A stretch of DNA of 64,000 nt, taken from the NCBI RefSeq assembly GCF_023283985.1, contig NZ_JAKIKU010000011.1, forward strand, positions 62,001-126,000, in the 5' to 3' direction. The position numbers and the translations under genes were made by a program. Under the pieces are notes generated by a model. The model was not told the origin of the DNA, made no database searches, and saw only the letters and a program-made list of their open reading frames with translations. Shown here piece after piece: positions 7,762-17,201 of this stretch; the first letter of the stretch is position 1; each line of letters begins with the position of its first letter. The stretch is from Shewanella electrodiphila (GTDB lineage: Bacteria > Pseudomonadota > Gammaproteobacteria > Enterobacterales > Shewanellaceae).

Positions 7762-8321
7762 CTTGCTGCTCCTTGCTCTATGGCCGCAGTTTGTTTGTCT
7801 GTGATGTCATAGAGGGTATAAGAGAGAGTCAAAGTTTTAATGGAATCTGGTAAGTCTGGATCCACATAAAAGATTAATGGCAGTTCAGCATCAGCCTTTG
7901 CAGCTAGGGGTTGTTGATTGAAACAGAAACACTCGGTTTTATTGAAATACGCCGCACCTTGACCAGGCGATACCGAGGGTATTGCTTGGCCGACAAGGGG
8001 TTTAGCAGAAAGGTTTTTTGCTAAAAATGCTGTGCGAGTGAGTTCGCCTGGGTGAACCTGAATACGGTTCACTTTAGGGCCAAACTCCCATGGCATGCTG
8101 CCTTGTACTTGGGCGATAAATTCAATAGTAATGGTGCGTTCTTTATCAACGACCACCGCCTCATAACTACTTGCTGTACCTTGGGGTTTTCCGTTAATTC
8201 CCAAGGTGTCACAAAGCACGTCATAAAGCGGTACCAGTGCAAAACCAAAGCCGAACATACCAATAGAGCCCAGTACGAGACCTATTAGTAATTTACGGTT
8301 TGATTTTGTTGGCTGGCTCAT
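7758..8321 (-). CDS. Cytochrome c oxidase assembly protein Cox11/CtaG
   Basis: Copper chaperone for the CuB site of subunit I. A single N-terminal membrane anchor (about residues 9-31) precedes an immunoglobulin-like periplasmic domain. FGFALVPLYDVLCDTLGING is the family signature after the anchor. FNKTECFCFNQQPL contains the CxC copper motif. The length of 187 aa is normal. It lies between coxA and coxC with one base between it and coxA, the classical order for these clusters. Confidence 0.96.
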   Translation of the reverse strand: MSQPTKSNRKLLIGLVLGSIGMFGFGFALVPLYDVLCDTLGINGKPQGTASSYEAVVVDKERTITIEFIAQVQGSMPWEFGPKVNRIQVHPGELTRTAFLAKNLSAKPLVGQAIPSVSPGQGAAYFNKTECFCFNQQPLAAKADAELPLIFYVDPDLPDSIKTLTLSYTLYDITDKQTAAIEQGAAR

Positions 8322-8322
8322 A

Positions 8323-9939
8323 TCACTTTACCTCTGGTGGTGTAGTGAATGAGTGATAAGGTGCTGGACTTGCGATGGTCCATTCTAGACCTTCAGCGCC
8401 TTCCCAAGGTTTACCTGCTGCTTTTTCGCCGCCTCTAATACACTTAATCACTACGGCTAAGAAGATAAGTTGCGATAAACCAAATGCAAACCCGCCAATA
8501 GAGACGATTTGGTTAACATCAGCAAATTGAATTGCATAATCAGGAATACGGCGAGGCATACCCGCAAGTCCTAAGAAATGCATTGGGAAAAACAACACGT
8601 TGACTGAAATCGTACTACACCAGAAATGCCAGCGACCTAAGGTTTCGCTATACATGTGTCCTGTCCATTTAGGCAACCAGTAATAGGCGGCGGCCATGAT
8701 GGAGTACACAGCACCCGTCACTAACACGTAGTGGAAGTGAGCAACCACAAAGTAAGTATCATGGTATTGGAAATCCGCAGGCGTAATTGCCAGCATCAGA
8801 CCCGAGAACCCACCAATAGTGAACAAGATGATAAAGGCGACAGCGAATAACATCGGCGTTTCAAAGGTAATAGAACCACGCCACATCGTTGCGACCCAGT
8901 TAAACACTTTCACCCCTGTGGGCACCGCAATCAACATGGTGCAATACATGAAAAATAGCTCGGCGAATACTGGCATACCCGTAGTAAACATGTGATGCGC
9001 CCATACCAAGAACGACAGAATCGCAATACTTGAGGTGGCGTAAACCATGGAGGAATAACCAAAAAGCTTTTTACGGCTAAAGGTTGGCACAATCGCCGAG
9101 ATAATACCGAAGGAGGGTAAAATCATAATGTAAACTTCAGGGTGACCGAAGAACCAGAAAATATGCTGGAACATCACCGGATCGCCACCACCTGCAGCAT
9201 CGAAGAAGCTAGTACCGAAGTATTTATCGGTTAATACCATGGTGACAGCACCTGCGAGTACGGGCATCACCGCTATCAATAAGAATGCAGTAATCAACCA
9301 AGTCCATACAAACAATGGCAACTTCATCCATGTCATACCTGGTGCGCGCATATTCACAATAGTCACGACTACGTTAATCGCGCCCATAATGGAGCTTATT
9401 CCCATAATGTGTACTGAGAAGACGAATAATGCCGTGGTATCAGGACTGTAGGTCGTTGATAGTGGTGCGTAGAAGGTCCAACCAAAGTTAGGCCCGCCGC
9501 CTTCCATAAATAGCGAACTCAACAGAATGGCAAACGCGAATGGCAGAATCCAAAAACTCCAGTTATTCATCCGAGGTAGTGCCATATCTGGCGCACCAAT
9601 CATCATTGGAATAAGCCAGTTAGCTAGGCCGGTAAAGGCTGGCATAACGGCACCAAAGACCATGATCAGCCCGTGAACTGTGGTCATTTGGTTGAAAAAG
9701 TTTGGATCAACTAATTGCAATCCTGGCTGGAACAGTTCGGCGCGGATAACCATCGCCATTGCACCGCCAGTGAGAAACATGATGAAACTAAACCATAAAT
9801 ATAATGAGCCAATGTCTTTATGGTTAGTGGTTAAAATCCAGCGCATGATGCCTTTCGGCGCGCCATGATGGTGATCATCATGGCCATCGTGAGACTGACC
9901 ATCATGAGCTTCGGTTGTATCTTTTGTAATAGTGCTCAT
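8323..9939 (-). CDS. coxA: Cytochrome c oxidase subunit I (haem-copper oxidase, A family)
   Basis: Catalytic subunit holding haem a and the haem a3-CuB centre where O2 is reduced and protons are pumped. Twelve or so membrane helices are present. The haem a ligand is in TVHGLIMVFGAVMPAF. GHPEVYIMILPSFG supplies the CuB His-Tyr pair and the A1-type proton-channel Glu. WAHHMFTTGM gives two more CuB histidines, and VVAHFHYVL the two haem ligands. The N-terminus is His/Asp-rich (HDGHDDHHHG), which may bind metal. Length is 538 aa. It follows coxB closely. Confidence 0.98.
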   Translation of the reverse strand: MSTITKDTTEAHDGQSHDGHDDHHHGAPKGIMRWILTTNHKDIGSLYLWFSFIMFLTGGAMAMVIRAELFQPGLQLVDPNFFNQMTTVHGLIMVFGAVMPAFTGLANWLIPMMIGAPDMALPRMNNWSFWILPFAFAILLSSLFMEGGGPNFGWTFYAPLSTTYSPDTTALFVFSVHIMGISSIMGAINVVVTIVNMRAPGMTWMKLPLFVWTWLITAFLLIAVMPVLAGAVTMVLTDKYFGTSFFDAAGGGDPVMFQHIFWFFGHPEVYIMILPSFGIISAIVPTFSRKKLFGYSSMVYATSSIAILSFLVWAHHMFTTGMPVFAELFFMYCTMLIAVPTGVKVFNWVATMWRGSITFETPMLFAVAFIILFTIGGFSGLMLAITPADFQYHDTYFVVAHFHYVLVTGAVYSIMAAAYYWLPKWTGHMYSETLGRWHFWCSTISVNVLFFPMHFLGLAGMPRRIPDYAIQFADVNQIVSIGGFAFGLSQLIFLAVVIKCIRGGEKAAGKPWEGAEGLEWTIASPAPYHSFTTPPEVK

Positions 9940-9948
9940 TTTAATCCC

Positions 9949-11517
9949 TTACTTTCCATGACCATCAACGTCAGAAGCCTGTACAGCATCTCCAGAATCA
10001 TTACCCCAAGCGTTTCGCTCATAGGTAATAACTGCTGCGAGTTGTTGCGGTGTGAGTAGAGAGCCAAATGCCTGCATTGCAGTACCAGCTTTGCCATTGA
10101 CGACAACTTCAATATGACCGTCAACAGGCCCTGCAATCGCTGGGCTGCCGATTAATGAAGGGAAAGCACCAGGTAAACCTGTGCCAGCGGCTTGGTGACA
10201 TGCGGCGCAATTGGTCATATAGACTTGCTCACCCATGGTCATCAGTTCTTCCATGGTTAAATCATCAAGTACGACTTCTGCTTTTGCTTCTTCTATCACT
10301 TCGGTAACAGCTTCAGTTGCAGCTTGTTCTACTTGGTCAGCGGTCGCTGGTAAGGTCACAGGCGTTGCACTGTCACTCGCAGGGCCAGATTCAGTTGTTG
10401 AACCGCCGCCATTAATATCAGCTGCTTGTACAACATCACCTGAGTTATTACCCCAAGCATTTCGCTCGTAAGTTACAACAGCTGCGATTTCTGTAGCAGT
10501 AAGCTGTTTAGCAAATGCTTGCATTGCAGTGCCAGCTTTACCATTAACCACGATATCAACATGATGACTTACCGGGCCTTTAATCAGTGGACTACCAATC
10601 AGCGATGGGAATACACCAGGGAGACCAGCACCGTTTGGTTGGTGACATGCGGCGCAAACGCCCATATAGACTTGCTCACCTTGAGCCATTAACTCGTCAT
10701 ATGTGAGTGTTTGTGAAAGTGAAGCTTCAGCTGCAGCTTTGGCATCTACGGCTAGCTGCTTTTGGTCAAGCAGCCATTGCTCATAATCAGCTTCGGAAAC
10801 GGCTTCAACCACGATTGGCATAAAGCCGTGATCTTTGCCGCACAACTCAGCACATTGGCCACGGTAGGTGCCGATTTTATCGATTTTTGTCCATGCTTCA
10901 TTAATGAAACCAGGGTTAGCATCTTTTTTAACCGCAAATGCAGGTACCCACCATGAGTGAATAACATCATCACTGGTCATCAAGAATCGAACTTTACGAT
11001 TAATAGGTAATACGAGAGGTTTATCGACTTCTAATAAGTAAGTTTCAGTCTTTTCCGCAGAGCCTTGGATTTGCTCTGCAGGCGTTGAGAGTAAACTAAA
11101 AAACTCGACATCTTCGTTGAAATAGCTGTAATGCCATTTCCACTGAGAGCCAGTCACTTTAATGGTTAAATCTGCATCGCTAGGATCTTCCATAGCAATC
11201 AGAGTTTTAGTGGCAGGAATTGCCATACCAATAAGGATGATAAATGGCACGATTGTCCATGCTATTTCAACCTTGGTACTGTCATGAAAATCAGCCGGCA
11301 CTGCGCCTTTTGACTTTCTGTGGTAGATCATTGAGTAAATCATGATCCCAAAGACCACAACACCGATAGCACAACAGATATATAGAATAATCATGTGGAG
11401 GTCATAAACCTTGCCACTGATTTCTGTTACGCCTTGCGTCATGTTAAGCGGCATATCAGCCGCCGCAAGCGGTACTGCAAATAGCAGCACCATTAATCCA
11501 TACAACAATCGCTTCAC
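9949..11517 (-). CDS. coxB: Cytochrome c oxidase subunit II with two fused cytochrome c domains (caa3 type)
   Basis: Electron-entry subunit. A signal peptide (1-20) and two membrane helices (about 42-63 and 86-108) precede the CuA domain, with H187, C222, C226, H230 and M233 as ligands (CAELCGKDHGFM). The C-terminus carries two cytochrome c domains in tandem: CAACH at 288-292 and CAACH at 437-441, each followed by GLPG-x-FPSLIGSP and an AMQAF methionine. They are separated by a Ser/Thr/Glu/Ala-rich linker (about 370-415). Ordinary CoxB is near 250-300 aa, so 522 aa reflects the duplicated haem domain. First gene of the minus-strand cox operon. Confidence 0.97.
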   Translation of the reverse strand: MKRLLYGLMVLLFAVPLAAADMPLNMTQGVTEISGKVYDLHMIILYICCAIGVVVFGIMIYSMIYHRKSKGAVPADFHDSTKVEIAWTIVPFIILIGMAIPATKTLIAMEDPSDADLTIKVTGSQWKWHYSYFNEDVEFFSLLSTPAEQIQGSAEKTETYLLEVDKPLVLPINRKVRFLMTSDDVIHSWWVPAFAVKKDANPGFINEAWTKIDKIGTYRGQCAELCGKDHGFMPIVVEAVSEADYEQWLLDQKQLAVDAKAAAEASLSQTLTYDELMAQGEQVYMGVCAACHQPNGAGLPGVFPSLIGSPLIKGPVSHHVDIVVNGKAGTAMQAFAKQLTATEIAAVVTYERNAWGNNSGDVVQAADINGGGSTTESGPASDSATPVTLPATADQVEQAATEAVTEVIEEAKAEVVLDDLTMEELMTMGEQVYMTNCAACHQAAGTGLPGAFPSLIGSPAIAGPVDGHIEVVVNGKAGTAMQAFGSLLTPQQLAAVITYERNAWGNDSGDAVQASDVDGHGK

Positions 11518-11866
11518 AAGACCACTCCTCTGCCAATTGCGATTTGCAATAACAACAAGGAAAAGTCACACAGTAATACTCTGCTCTATGCAAACTTCTC
11601 TATTCCCGAAAAAGTTTGATCACTTCAAAGTACACGGTGGCTGCGAGTATCAATACTCGATTATTCTATTGGTTTATGGTGGCCACACTTGTACCTAATA
11701 CTGAACTTTTCAATTCTTAAATTGACGCTTTTTATTCAAGGCTTTCTATACCGCATGGTACCAGCACAATCTTTACAGCGTTTTGTAGCTTTTTATCATT
11801 TTATAAACTCAAGAGTGACAGCAAATTGTTACTCTCTTGTTAACTACATTACTTGGAGATTAAATA

Positions 11867-11880
11867 TTGATCAAGATCAC
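11867..11880. promoter_or_regulatory. Candidate FNR/EtrA-type box
   Basis: TTGATCAAGATCAC matches the TTGAT-N4-ATCAA palindrome at all but the last base. It lies about 350 bases upstream of the coxB start. Redox control of oxidase genes would make sense, but one near-match in a long AT-rich region is weak evidence. Confidence 0.3.
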
Positions 11881-11915
11881 TTTATCATCTAATTTGCTGA
11901 AAAAAGGCGCAAAAA

Positions 11916-11941
11916 AAGCCCTTCACATAAATGAAGGGCTT
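11916..11941. terminator. Terminator downstream of sulA
   Basis: A 10-bp perfect stem AAGCCCTTCA/TGAAGGGCTT with a six-base loop, flanked by an A run and a T run, so it can work on both strands. Confidence 0.85.
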
Positions 11942-11958
11942 TTTAAAGAGAGATTTGT

Positions 11959-12465
11959 TTAGTGAAAAGCAGATAAATTTAAGCTTGTTGGTGTTACAGA
12001 AGTATTGGCACCCATATGTTCATCATGTAAGTGAGTATTTACATCTTCAATGATGACACCTTGTGCTAATGCGCTTTTAGCAACCAATTGAATGCGTCGA
12101 TTATCACGCGCATCTAGTGGTGTAGTCCAAGTAATAACGGCACTGGAAGTACCACTTGTTAGTGCTTTTTCCATCGCCCAAAGCGTTTCTACTTCATCTT
12201 TAGTGTGAACAAGCAAAACACGATCCATGCGAACGTTAGCGTTAGCCAATATTTGTTTATAGCCAATATGCGGAGGATTAATCAGTACAATCCAACGACC
12301 TTGCTGGCTTAAAATGGCCAAATGGCTACACAACTGGGTTAACTCAGTTAAGCCTTGGTTGGCACTTTTTTTAGTTTCAATGCCTTGTTTAACTGGCGCA
12401 GTTGTTGATGTCATATCGACCCATAGGCCTGGATGACGTGGTGCATTACCTAATAATGTGTTCAT
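11959..12465 (-). CDS. sulA: SulA-like SOS cell division inhibitor
   Basis: Inferred to block FtsZ polymerisation during the SOS response. The 168-aa product has the RecA-like SulA fold features GRWIVLINPPHIGYKQILANANV and VETLWAMEKALTSGTSSAVITW (conserved core broken here only by short gaps). It is cotranscribed with lexA: the lexA stop and this start overlap as ATGA (12462-12465). I take the ATG at 12465 because GGAGG sits six bases upstream; a TTG six bases earlier falls on the ribosome-binding site itself. Control by LexA follows from the LexA box ahead of lexA. Confidence 0.88.
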   Translation of the reverse strand: MNTLLGNAPRHPGLWVDMTSTTAPVKQGIETKKSANQGLTELTQLCSHLAILSQQGRWIVLINPPHIGYKQILANANVRMDRVLLVHTKDEVETLWAMEKALTSGTSSAVITWTTPLDARDNRRIQLVAKSALAQGVIIEDVNTHLHDEHMGANTSVTPTSLNLSAFH

Positions 12466-13079
12466 AACCAACCTCCATTTCGGATAACGCCAACTGCAAG
12501 CCCTTCAATTGTCAGGCTCTGGCATGTTAAATCTACTTTAATCGGCGAATACTGTTCATTTTCTGCGTGCAGATAAACAACGTTACCTTTCTTTTCAAAA
12601 CGTTTAACTGTGACGTCATCATCTACACGAGCGACGACCACTTGACCATTTTTAGCTTGCTGCATTTTGTGAACAGCTAATAGGTCACCTTCAATAATGC
12701 CAATGTCTTTCATACTGTCGCCACGAACTCGTAGTAAGAAATTAGCATTTGGTTTGAACATTTCAGGATCAACTTGGAAGTATTGTTCAACATGTTCCAG
12801 CGCAAGAATAGGTTCACCTGCTGCAACTTGTCCGATAAGAGGGAGGCCTTCTTCAACTTCCTCTTCTTCCTGAATCATGCGGATTCCGCGTGAAGTGCCA
12901 GGAATAATTTCGATACAGCCTTTCTTCGCCAGCGCCTTTAAATGTTCTTCGGCAGCGTTAGCACTTTTAAAGCCTAATCTAGTGGCAATTTCTGCACGAG
13001 TCGGCGGCATACCTGTCTCTGCAATATTACATTTAATTAGTTCTAGAATTTCAGCTTGTCGTGGCGTTAAAGGTCTCAT
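12462..13079 (-). CDS. lexA: LexA repressor (SOS regulator)
   Basis: Dimeric repressor that cleaves itself when RecA is activated by DNA damage. The N-terminal winged helix-turn-helix spans about residues 1-70 (MRPLTPRQAEIL; PPTRAEIATRLGF). The cleavage site is Ala87-Gly88 in GQVAAGEP. The catalytic dyad is S122 in RGDSMKDIG and K159 in VTVKRF. At 205 aa it has the usual length. A perfect CTGT-N8-ACAG box lies 28 bases upstream of the ATG, so it represses itself and the downstream sulA. Confidence 0.98.
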   Translation of the reverse strand: MRPLTPRQAEILELIKCNIAETGMPPTRAEIATRLGFKSANAAEEHLKALAKKGCIEIIPGTSRGIRMIQEEEEVEEGLPLIGQVAAGEPILALEHVEQYFQVDPEMFKPNANFLLRVRGDSMKDIGIIEGDLLAVHKMQQAKNGQVVVARVDDDVTVKRFEKKGNVVYLHAENEQYSPIKVDLTCQSLTIEGLAVGVIRNGGWL

Positions 13080-13106
13080 ATTGATTCCTGTTTTTTTATA
13101 CAGTGA

Positions 13107-13122
13107 CTGTCATTATATACAG
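13107..13122. promoter_or_regulatory. LexA box (SOS operator)
   Basis: CTGTCATTATATACAG matches CTGT-N8-ACAG exactly, 28 bases upstream of lexA. It should mediate autorepression and SOS induction of lexA-sulA. Confidence 0.9.
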
Positions 13123-13307
13123 TATCTTTGGTCGCGCAAGTATTAACCAATGAAATTTATGGTACCTGCTAGTTCATTGTTGTTTTTATTATGTGATATT
13201 GGATTTTAGTTAATATAAATCAATGGTTTGATTGTTTTAGGTTATATGTGTTTTTTATTGGTACTAATTTTACCATTAGTACTTAACAGAGAGGTTTTAG
13301 GTCGATA

Positions 13308-13323
13308 CAGTATATTTATACAG
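13308..13323. promoter_or_regulatory. Second LexA-like palindrome
   Basis: CAGTATATTTATACAG has the full right half ACAG and AT core of a LexA box, but CAGT instead of CTGT on the left. It lies about 163 bases upstream of plsB and 229 bases upstream of lexA. It may be a weak site or a relic. Confidence 0.4.
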
Positions 13324-13485
13324 TACTGTTGATGCATTTCGTCCAGCATAAATCAGCATTGGAATTGCTTCATTATTTTCAGCGAATGGCCTTCATAATG
13401 CTGCTCAATTGTTAACTACATATAAGCAGGTTAGTGAATCCCATCTAGATTCTGGTATCCTATGCGCAATAAATCGTTGTAGATA

Positions 13486-15918
13486 ATGCGAATACTCATG
13501 CTAAAACCAGATTCTATCATTGCTAAATCGTTGCGTTGGATTCAGAAATTAATGGTACACAGTGTTGTTGTGCCTGAAGATCCGTTCGCTGACTTAAATC
13601 TAGATCCAGAAAAGCCAGTGGTCTATGTCATGAAGACAGAGTCGCTGAGTGACATTGCTGCTTTGCATGAAATGTCGGCTAAATTTGGCTTACCAAGTCC
13701 TTATGAAAGACTGGATGTTGATGGTTTAAATACCCCAAGAATTGTCTGTGTTGAAGGACGTAAGCCGCTGTTTGGCAAGCGTCACAGTGGTGAGAAATTT
13801 GTCGCCAATTTCACCAAACTACTCGAATTACATCAAAAGAATAAAGAGCTAGATATTCAGTTGGTGCCTGTTAGTCTTTATTGGGGACGTATTCCTGGTA
13901 AGGAAGATGACACCATGACCGCTGCCGTGTTTGAGCGCGAAAACCCGACTTGGCTGCGTAAGTGGTTAATGATCCTGTTTTTAGGTCGCCATAACTTTAT
14001 TCAATTCTCTAATGCAATGTCATTACGTTACATGGCTGATGAGCATGGTACGGATGTCAGTATTGCCCATAAACTCATCCGCGTTGCACGAGTCCATTTC
14101 AGACGTCAACGTAAAGTGATGACAGGACCGCAACTGCCAAATCGCCAAGCGATGTTCAATTCGTTACTAAAATCTGAATCTATTACTAAAGCGATTCAAG
14201 AAGAAGCGGCGAATAAAAAGATTTCGGAAGAGAAAGCACGCGAAAAAGCCATTGAGTACCTCGATGAAATTGCCGCTGATTATTCTGATAACTTGATCCG
14301 CATTGCTGAGCGCTTTTTAACTTGGTTATGGAACAAGTTATACAGTGGTATCAGTATTAAAAGTGCCGAAAAAGTCAGAAAGCTACACCATGACGGCCAT
14401 GAAATTGTCTATGTGCCATGTCATCGTAGCCATATGGATTACTTATTACTGTCTTACATCCTTTATTATCAAGGCATGGTACCACCGCACATTGCTGCCG
14501 GAATTAACTTGAACTTTTGGCCTGCGGGGCCAATGTTCCGTCGTGGTGGTGCGTTCTTTATTCGTCGTAGTTTTAACGGTAATAAATTATATACCGCCGT
14601 ATTCAGAGAATATTTAGATCAATTATTTGCCAAAGGTTATTCAGTTGAGTACTTCACTGAAGGTGGTCGCTCACGTACAGGTCGTTTACTAGCGCCAAAA
14701 ACGGGCATGCTAGCGATGACTGTGAACAGTGTTTTGCGTGGCATTGAGCGTCCAGTGACATTGGTGCCTGTGTATTTGGGTTACGATCACGTGATGGAAG
14801 TGTCGACTTACCATAAAGAGTTAAGCGGTAAGAAGAAGCAAAAAGAATCGGTGTGGCAGGTATTTGGTGCATTACGTAAATTAGGTAATTTTGGTCAAGG
14901 TTATGTCAATTTTGGCGAACCCATTAACGTACAACAATTCTTGAACCAACAAGCGCCAGACTGGCGTGAAGAAATTGCTCAAGATCCTGAGCAAAAACCG
15001 ACTTGGTTAACGCCTGCGGTTAACACACTTGCCAATAAAGTGATGACCAATATCAACAGTGCTGCTGCGGCGAGTTCAGTCACGTTAACCAGTATGGTGC
15101 TGTTGGCTGCAGAGCAAAATGCGTTAGAGCGCAGTGAGCTTGAAAGCCAGTTAGGCTTATACCTGAAGTTATTGAAAGATGTGCCGTACACCGGCTATAC
15201 CTCGGTTGCCGAAGGGACGCCAAGTGAGTTGATTGAGCAATGTTTATCGCTGAAAAAGTTTACTTCAACTAGTGATCAATTAGGTGAGATTATTGCGATT
15301 GAAGAGCATGCGGTGATTGCGATGAGTTATTATCGCAATAACATTATTCACTTGATGGCAGTGCCTTCATTAATTGCCAGTTGCTTAGTGCAATATGAAG
15401 AACATAATCGTGAAAATATTCATAAAATCGTCAATGACTTTTACCCATTACTTAAAGCTGAATTGTTTATGGGTATCGAGGATTTAACCGCATATGTCGA
15501 TCATGTTTTAGACTTGTTTGTTGAGCAGCAATTGATTTCAGGTACTGACGAGTTTGAAGTCAATCAAGGTAATATTACCCAGTTAATGCTATTGTCCGAA
15601 ACTGTCAGTGAGACATTACAACGTTACGCGATTATCTTTAATTTATTGGCTTACAAGCCAGATATTGAACGTTCAGATCTCGAAAGCGCGAGCCATATGC
15701 TAGCTCAGCGTTTAGGTGCTTTACACGGAATTACTGCGCCAGAGTTTTATGATAAAAAACTCTACAATAATTTGAGTGTAAAATTAAAAGAATTAGGGCA
15801 CTTGTCGGGTAGTGACAATCAATTTGCTGTCATCCGAATTCGTGACCATGCCAATGGCATGTTGCGATTATCTGTTCGTAAAACCATAGTCGATAGTGTG
15901 ACTGTGGAACATGGGTAA
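13486..15918 (+). CDS. plsB: Glycerol-3-phosphate 1-O-acyltransferase
   Basis: Inner-membrane enzyme that acylates sn-glycerol-3-phosphate at position 1, the first step of phospholipid synthesis. The four acyltransferase motifs are present: HRSHMDY (HX4D, about residues 311-316), PMFRRGGAFFIRRSF, YFTEGGRSRTGR, and LVPVYLGYDHVME. Length is 810 aa, as for E. coli PlsB. The start ATG at 13486 gives the expected N-terminus. It is divergent from lexA, a neighbourhood also known in enterics. Confidence 0.97.
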   Translation: MRILMLKPDSIIAKSLRWIQKLMVHSVVVPEDPFADLNLDPEKPVVYVMKTESLSDIAALHEMSAKFGLPSPYERLDVDGLNTPRIVCVEGRKPLFGKRHSGEKFVANFTKLLELHQKNKELDIQLVPVSLYWGRIPGKEDDTMTAAVFERENPTWLRKWLMILFLGRHNFIQFSNAMSLRYMADEHGTDVSIAHKLIRVARVHFRRQRKVMTGPQLPNRQAMFNSLLKSESITKAIQEEAANKKISEEKAREKAIEYLDEIAADYSDNLIRIAERFLTWLWNKLYSGISIKSAEKVRKLHHDGHEIVYVPCHRSHMDYLLLSYILYYQGMVPPHIAAGINLNFWPAGPMFRRGGAFFIRRSFNGNKLYTAVFREYLDQLFAKGYSVEYFTEGGRSRTGRLLAPKTGMLAMTVNSVLRGIERPVTLVPVYLGYDHVMEVSTYHKELSGKKKQKESVWQVFGALRKLGNFGQGYVNFGEPINVQQFLNQQAPDWREEIAQDPEQKPTWLTPAVNTLANKVMTNINSAAAASSVTLTSMVLLAAEQNALERSELESQLGLYLKLLKDVPYTGYTSVAEGTPSELIEQCLSLKKFTSTSDQLGEIIAIEEHAVIAMSYYRNNIIHLMAVPSLIASCLVQYEEHNRENIHKIVNDFYPLLKAELFMGIEDLTAYVDHVLDLFVEQQLISGTDEFEVNQGNITQLMLLSETVSETLQRYAIIFNLLAYKPDIERSDLESASHMLAQRLGALHGITAPEFYDKKLYNNLSVKLKELGHLSGSDNQFAVIRIRDHANGMLRLSVRKTIVDSVTVEHG

Positions 15919-15929
15919 CGACTAACTTT

Positions 15930-17174
15930 ATGAGTTCAACACAAACGCAGCTGAAAAATAAATCCTTGTTAGGCGGCGCAATGATCATTGCTGGTACCAC
16001 TGTTGGTGCCGGTATGTTTTCTCTTCCTGTTGTGAGTGCTGGTATGTGGTTTGGCTATTCAATAGTCATGCTCATCGGCATTTGGTTCTGTATGTTAGTT
16101 TCAGGCTTATTGCTGTTAGAAACCAACTTACACTTTAAACCAGGTGACAGCTTTGACACTCTAACCAAAGTCACTTTAGGTCAGTTTTGGCGTATCGTGA
16201 ACGGCCTATCAATAGCCTTCGTGCTATATATCCTTACCTATGCTTACATCAGTGGCGGTGGTTCGATTGTGAACCATACTTTGTCGGGTATGGGGATTAA
16301 CTTGCCGCAAAGCCTCGCAGGATTAGTGTTTGCGGCCTTGCTAGCAGCTGTGGTGGTGATAAGTACTAAAGCCGTTGACCGTATCACGACTGTGATGATT
16401 GGCGGTATGATCATTACCTTCTTTTTAGCGGTTGGCAATCTACTCATTGATGTCGATAGCGTAAAATTATTAGTACCGGATGGCGAAGCAAGCTATGCGC
16501 CTTATATTTTAGCGGCGCTGCCTTTTGGTTTGGCAAGTTTTGGTTATCACGGTAACGTGCCTAGCCTAGTGAAGTACTACGGCAAACAGCCAAAGGTGAT
16601 TATCAAAGCGATATTCATCGGTACTTTTATTGCGTTAGTGATTTATAGCTGTTGGTTAGCAGCCACGATGGGCAATATTTCTCGTAGCAGTTTCAGTGAC
16701 ATTATTGCCCAAGGCGGCAATATGGGCGTATTAGTTGGTGCATTATCTGAAGTCATGTCTAGCTCATGGCTTAATACCATGCTGACTTTATTTGCTAACC
16801 TTGCCGTAGCATCGTCTTTCTTAGGTGTCACACTCGGATTGTTTGATTACTTAGCCGATTTATTTGGTTTTGATGAGTCAAGCAATGGCCGTTTAAAAAC
16901 CGCCGTGGTGACGTTTATTCCTCCAACCGTTTTAGGCTTATTATTCCCGAATGGTTTCTTAATGGCGATTGGTTTTGCCGCTTTAGCTGCCACTATTTGG
17001 ACCGCGATTGTACCTGCGATGATGGCATATCAATCTCGTAAAATGTTTGCTGACGAAACGAGTTATCGCGTGCCAGGCGGCACGCCATTACTTGCTGTGG
17101 TGATGCTGTTTGGTATCGTCACTGGTGCTTGCCACCTGTTAGCAATGGCGGACTTACTGCCTGTGTATCAATAA
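15930..17174 (+). CDS. Aromatic amino acid permease (TyrP/Mtr type, HAAAP family)
   Basis: Eleven-helix inner-membrane symporter likely importing tyrosine or tryptophan. The N-terminal GGAMIIAGTTVGAGMFSLPV is the family signature in helix 1. VDRITTVMIGGMIITFF and FGYHGNVPSLVKYYGKQPK, the latter a conserved cytoplasmic loop, also match the family. Length is 414 aa. It starts 12 bases after plsB and could be cotranscribed with it, and it ends before a strong terminator. Whether tyrosine or tryptophan is preferred cannot be told from the sequence. Confidence 0.9.
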   Translation: MSSTQTQLKNKSLLGGAMIIAGTTVGAGMFSLPVVSAGMWFGYSIVMLIGIWFCMLVSGLLLLETNLHFKPGDSFDTLTKVTLGQFWRIVNGLSIAFVLYILTYAYISGGGSIVNHTLSGMGINLPQSLAGLVFAALLAAVVVISTKAVDRITTVMIGGMIITFFLAVGNLLIDVDSVKLLVPDGEASYAPYILAALPFGLASFGYHGNVPSLVKYYGKQPKVIIKAIFIGTFIALVIYSCWLAATMGNISRSSFSDIIAQGGNMGVLVGALSEVMSSSWLNTMLTLFANLAVASSFLGVTLGLFDYLADLFGFDESSNGRLKTAVVTFIPPTVLGLLFPNGFLMAIGFAALAATIWTAIVPAMMAYQSRKMFADETSYRVPGGTPLLAVVMLFGIVTGACHLLAMADLLPVYQ

Positions 17175-17201
17175 TGAAATGTTGATTGCTACAGTTTGAT
17201 A

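Larger units (their letters stand above)
11518..11958. other. Intergenic region upstream of coxB
   Basis: It holds the presumed promoter region of the cox operon, a candidate FNR-like site (11867-11880) and a hairpin terminator (11916-11941) that should end sulA transcripts. No supported gene is present; short reading frames here are low-complexity. Confidence 0.6.
13080..13485. other. Divergent lexA/plsB intergenic region
   Basis: About 400 AT-rich bases containing the promoters of lexA-sulA (leftward) and plsB (rightward), the LexA box at 13107 and a near-LexA palindrome at 13308. No gene or RNA is recognised. Confidence 0.6.

Noticed and set aside
11411..11892. Short plus-strand reading frames between coxB and sulA
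   Set aside because: Low-complexity sequence without ribosome sites, partly antisense to coxB. Treated as intergenic.
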